Assembly (NCBI RefSeq): GCF_900747795.2
Contig: NC_041409.2
Coordinates: 73,639,960 to 73,703,959 of the forward strand
Direction of reading: 5' to 3'
Origin: Erpetoichthys calabaricus
Lineage: Eukaryota; Chordata; Cladistia; Polypteriformes; Polypteridae
Length of the DNA stretch: 64,000 nucleotides
Position numbers and translations under genes: made by a program. Below are positions 62,917 to 64,000 of this stretch, piece by piece. The notes under the pieces are model-generated. The model was not told the DNA's origin and made no database searches. It saw only the letters and a list, made by a program, of their open reading frames with translations. The first letter of the stretch is position 1, and each line of letters opens with the position of its first letter.

Positions 62917-64000
62917 TCCACCCAAAAACAATGCTTTTATATGGTTCAGCCTCTTGAAGTTTGTAGTGATGGACGAGAAACAGATTATAAAAGTTTCTGA
63001 CAGAAAAGGCATAGGCAACTATGGTGACCAACACTAAACAATTTTAAAAGTCCATGAAAAAATCTCTTGTTACTCGTGTCACATAATCCACATGTCAAAC
63101 CATCCAGTCATATGGTCACAACATCTCAAAACACTTGTGTTTTTACATTTATACTGTTCGATAAATGTCAAAACACTCTTGTGAACTAAAACAGAACCCA
63201 TTCAAACACAACCGAGAATTTGAATTGAAATCCTGTCACCTCTCTTATTCATTTCTCATGATGGGTTCAGCCCAGAAACAGCTTAGTCATTGATTTAACA
63301 TTGCACTTCAGGTGATATCAACAGTGCAAAGTTCACTGAGTGGCATATACAGTACAGCTAAAGTTTAAGAAAACATTATCAGGAAGATAATATGCCTCGA
63401 AGGTCTGCATGTCCAAGATGCTTCAAAAGCTGAAGGTCAATTCACTTGTGCAGTTTCACAGGCTGCTACTAAATAGTCCTGAGGTACTCCTGTCATGGAA
63501 ATAAGTATAAATGTAACAACTGGAGGTGGCTCTACAATCCACACAGTATGTTCTACCATAGATGACGATGCTGAACAAAAGAGTGAGAGGTGTAATTATG
63601 GGAAGGAATCTGTAATTCTTCATAGAAGCATTTATTTTTAGGTTAAGTAGTGTAATGTGGTTTTTTGCTAATTATCAGTGCAATTAATTTTTTTTCAAAC
63701 ATAGACAGTTGTCAGCGTTAATGTGATCAGCAAGCTTGGCTTTGTCCTTTCTTTCTTATCCTCACCCCAGTGTGATAGCCAGATATTATGAAGCTTTTAT
63801 TTCTTATTCACCTTCATTTTGTCAGACATTTTACAGAGGCTGGTCATGAACAAGTAAACTGGAAACGAGTGACGTTGCTGACTTACTTAATGTATTCCAG
63901 CAGTAAATGAAGCCAGCATAAGTTCGCCAGTATGGAGTCAGTAGTCCCATTTTATCAAGAGTTGACTATCTTTTACATATAGTTGTAGTGCAGGGTAAGA
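62917..64000. other. Right edge, nothing recognised
   Basis: No exon of SIX6 or another gene and no clear repeat. The 62746-63000 open frame is mostly SINE sequence. Confidence 0.4.

Noticed and set aside
52736-64000. SIX6, the third member of the cluster
   Set aside because: No SIX-domain or homeodomain coding sequence is present right of SIX1; it presumably lies beyond the window.

Overview
The window is vertebrate chromosomal DNA, almost certainly from a ray-finned fish. It has spliced homeobox genes with GT-AG introns and large AT-rich intergenic spaces. Its repeats are typical of fish: Tc1/mariner DNA transposons, tRNA-headed SINEs of the V-SINE type that end in ATGGATGG, L2-like, Rex1-like and L1-like LINE fragments, and long ATCT/GATA tracts. 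The repeat mix and the unduplicated look of the locus make me think of a polypterid (bichir or reedfish), but that is a guess from memory of repeat families.

Three host genes are present in the order known from human chromosome 14 (MNAT1, SIX4, SIX1). At about 6.8 kb on the minus strand lies the first coding exon of MNAT1 (CDK-activating-kinase assembly factor MAT1), so 1-6786 is MNAT1 intron 1. SIX4 is complete on the plus strand in three coding exons (13591-14300, 18801-19474, 23778-24586; 730 aa), with a 3'UTR ending near 26.4 kb. SIX1 is complete on the plus strand in two coding exons (49602-50161, 51991-52258; 275 aa), with a poly(A) signal at 52707. SIX6, expected further right, is not in the window.

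SIX1 and SIX4 are Six-domain plus homeodomain transcription factors of the PAX-SIX-EYA-DACH network (muscle, placodes, kidney). Three exact copies of the MEF3 motif (the SIX1/SIX4 binding site, TCAGGTTTC) occur in the window. They lie in the SIX4 5'UTR, in SIX4 intron 1 just past exon 1, and 1.7 kb upstream of SIX1, which suggests auto- or cross-regulation.

The repeat landscape by region. 0.7-3.55 kb: an old DD34E Tc1 copy carrying a young DD41D mariner-type element with an open 352-aa transposase and 268-bp inverted repeats that are identical base for base. 9-12.7 kb: SINE copies and a tandem dimer of a non-autonomous element. 29.5-33.1 kb: a 370-bp ATCT-bearing unit, an L2-like 3' end and an antisense Rex1-like LINE. 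37.2-39.0 kb: a large GATA array with higher-order structure that is an inverted, amplified relative of the 29.5-kb unit. 60.4-62.9 kb: a possible Helitron-like fragment, an L1-like fragment and a young SINE with a perfect 14-bp target-site duplication.

I saw no retrovirus-like element, no CRISPR array and no free-standing tRNA gene. No wholly new system is obvious. The most notable items are the DD41D transposon, the MEF3 sites, the structured GATA array and the dimeric non-autonomous repeat.
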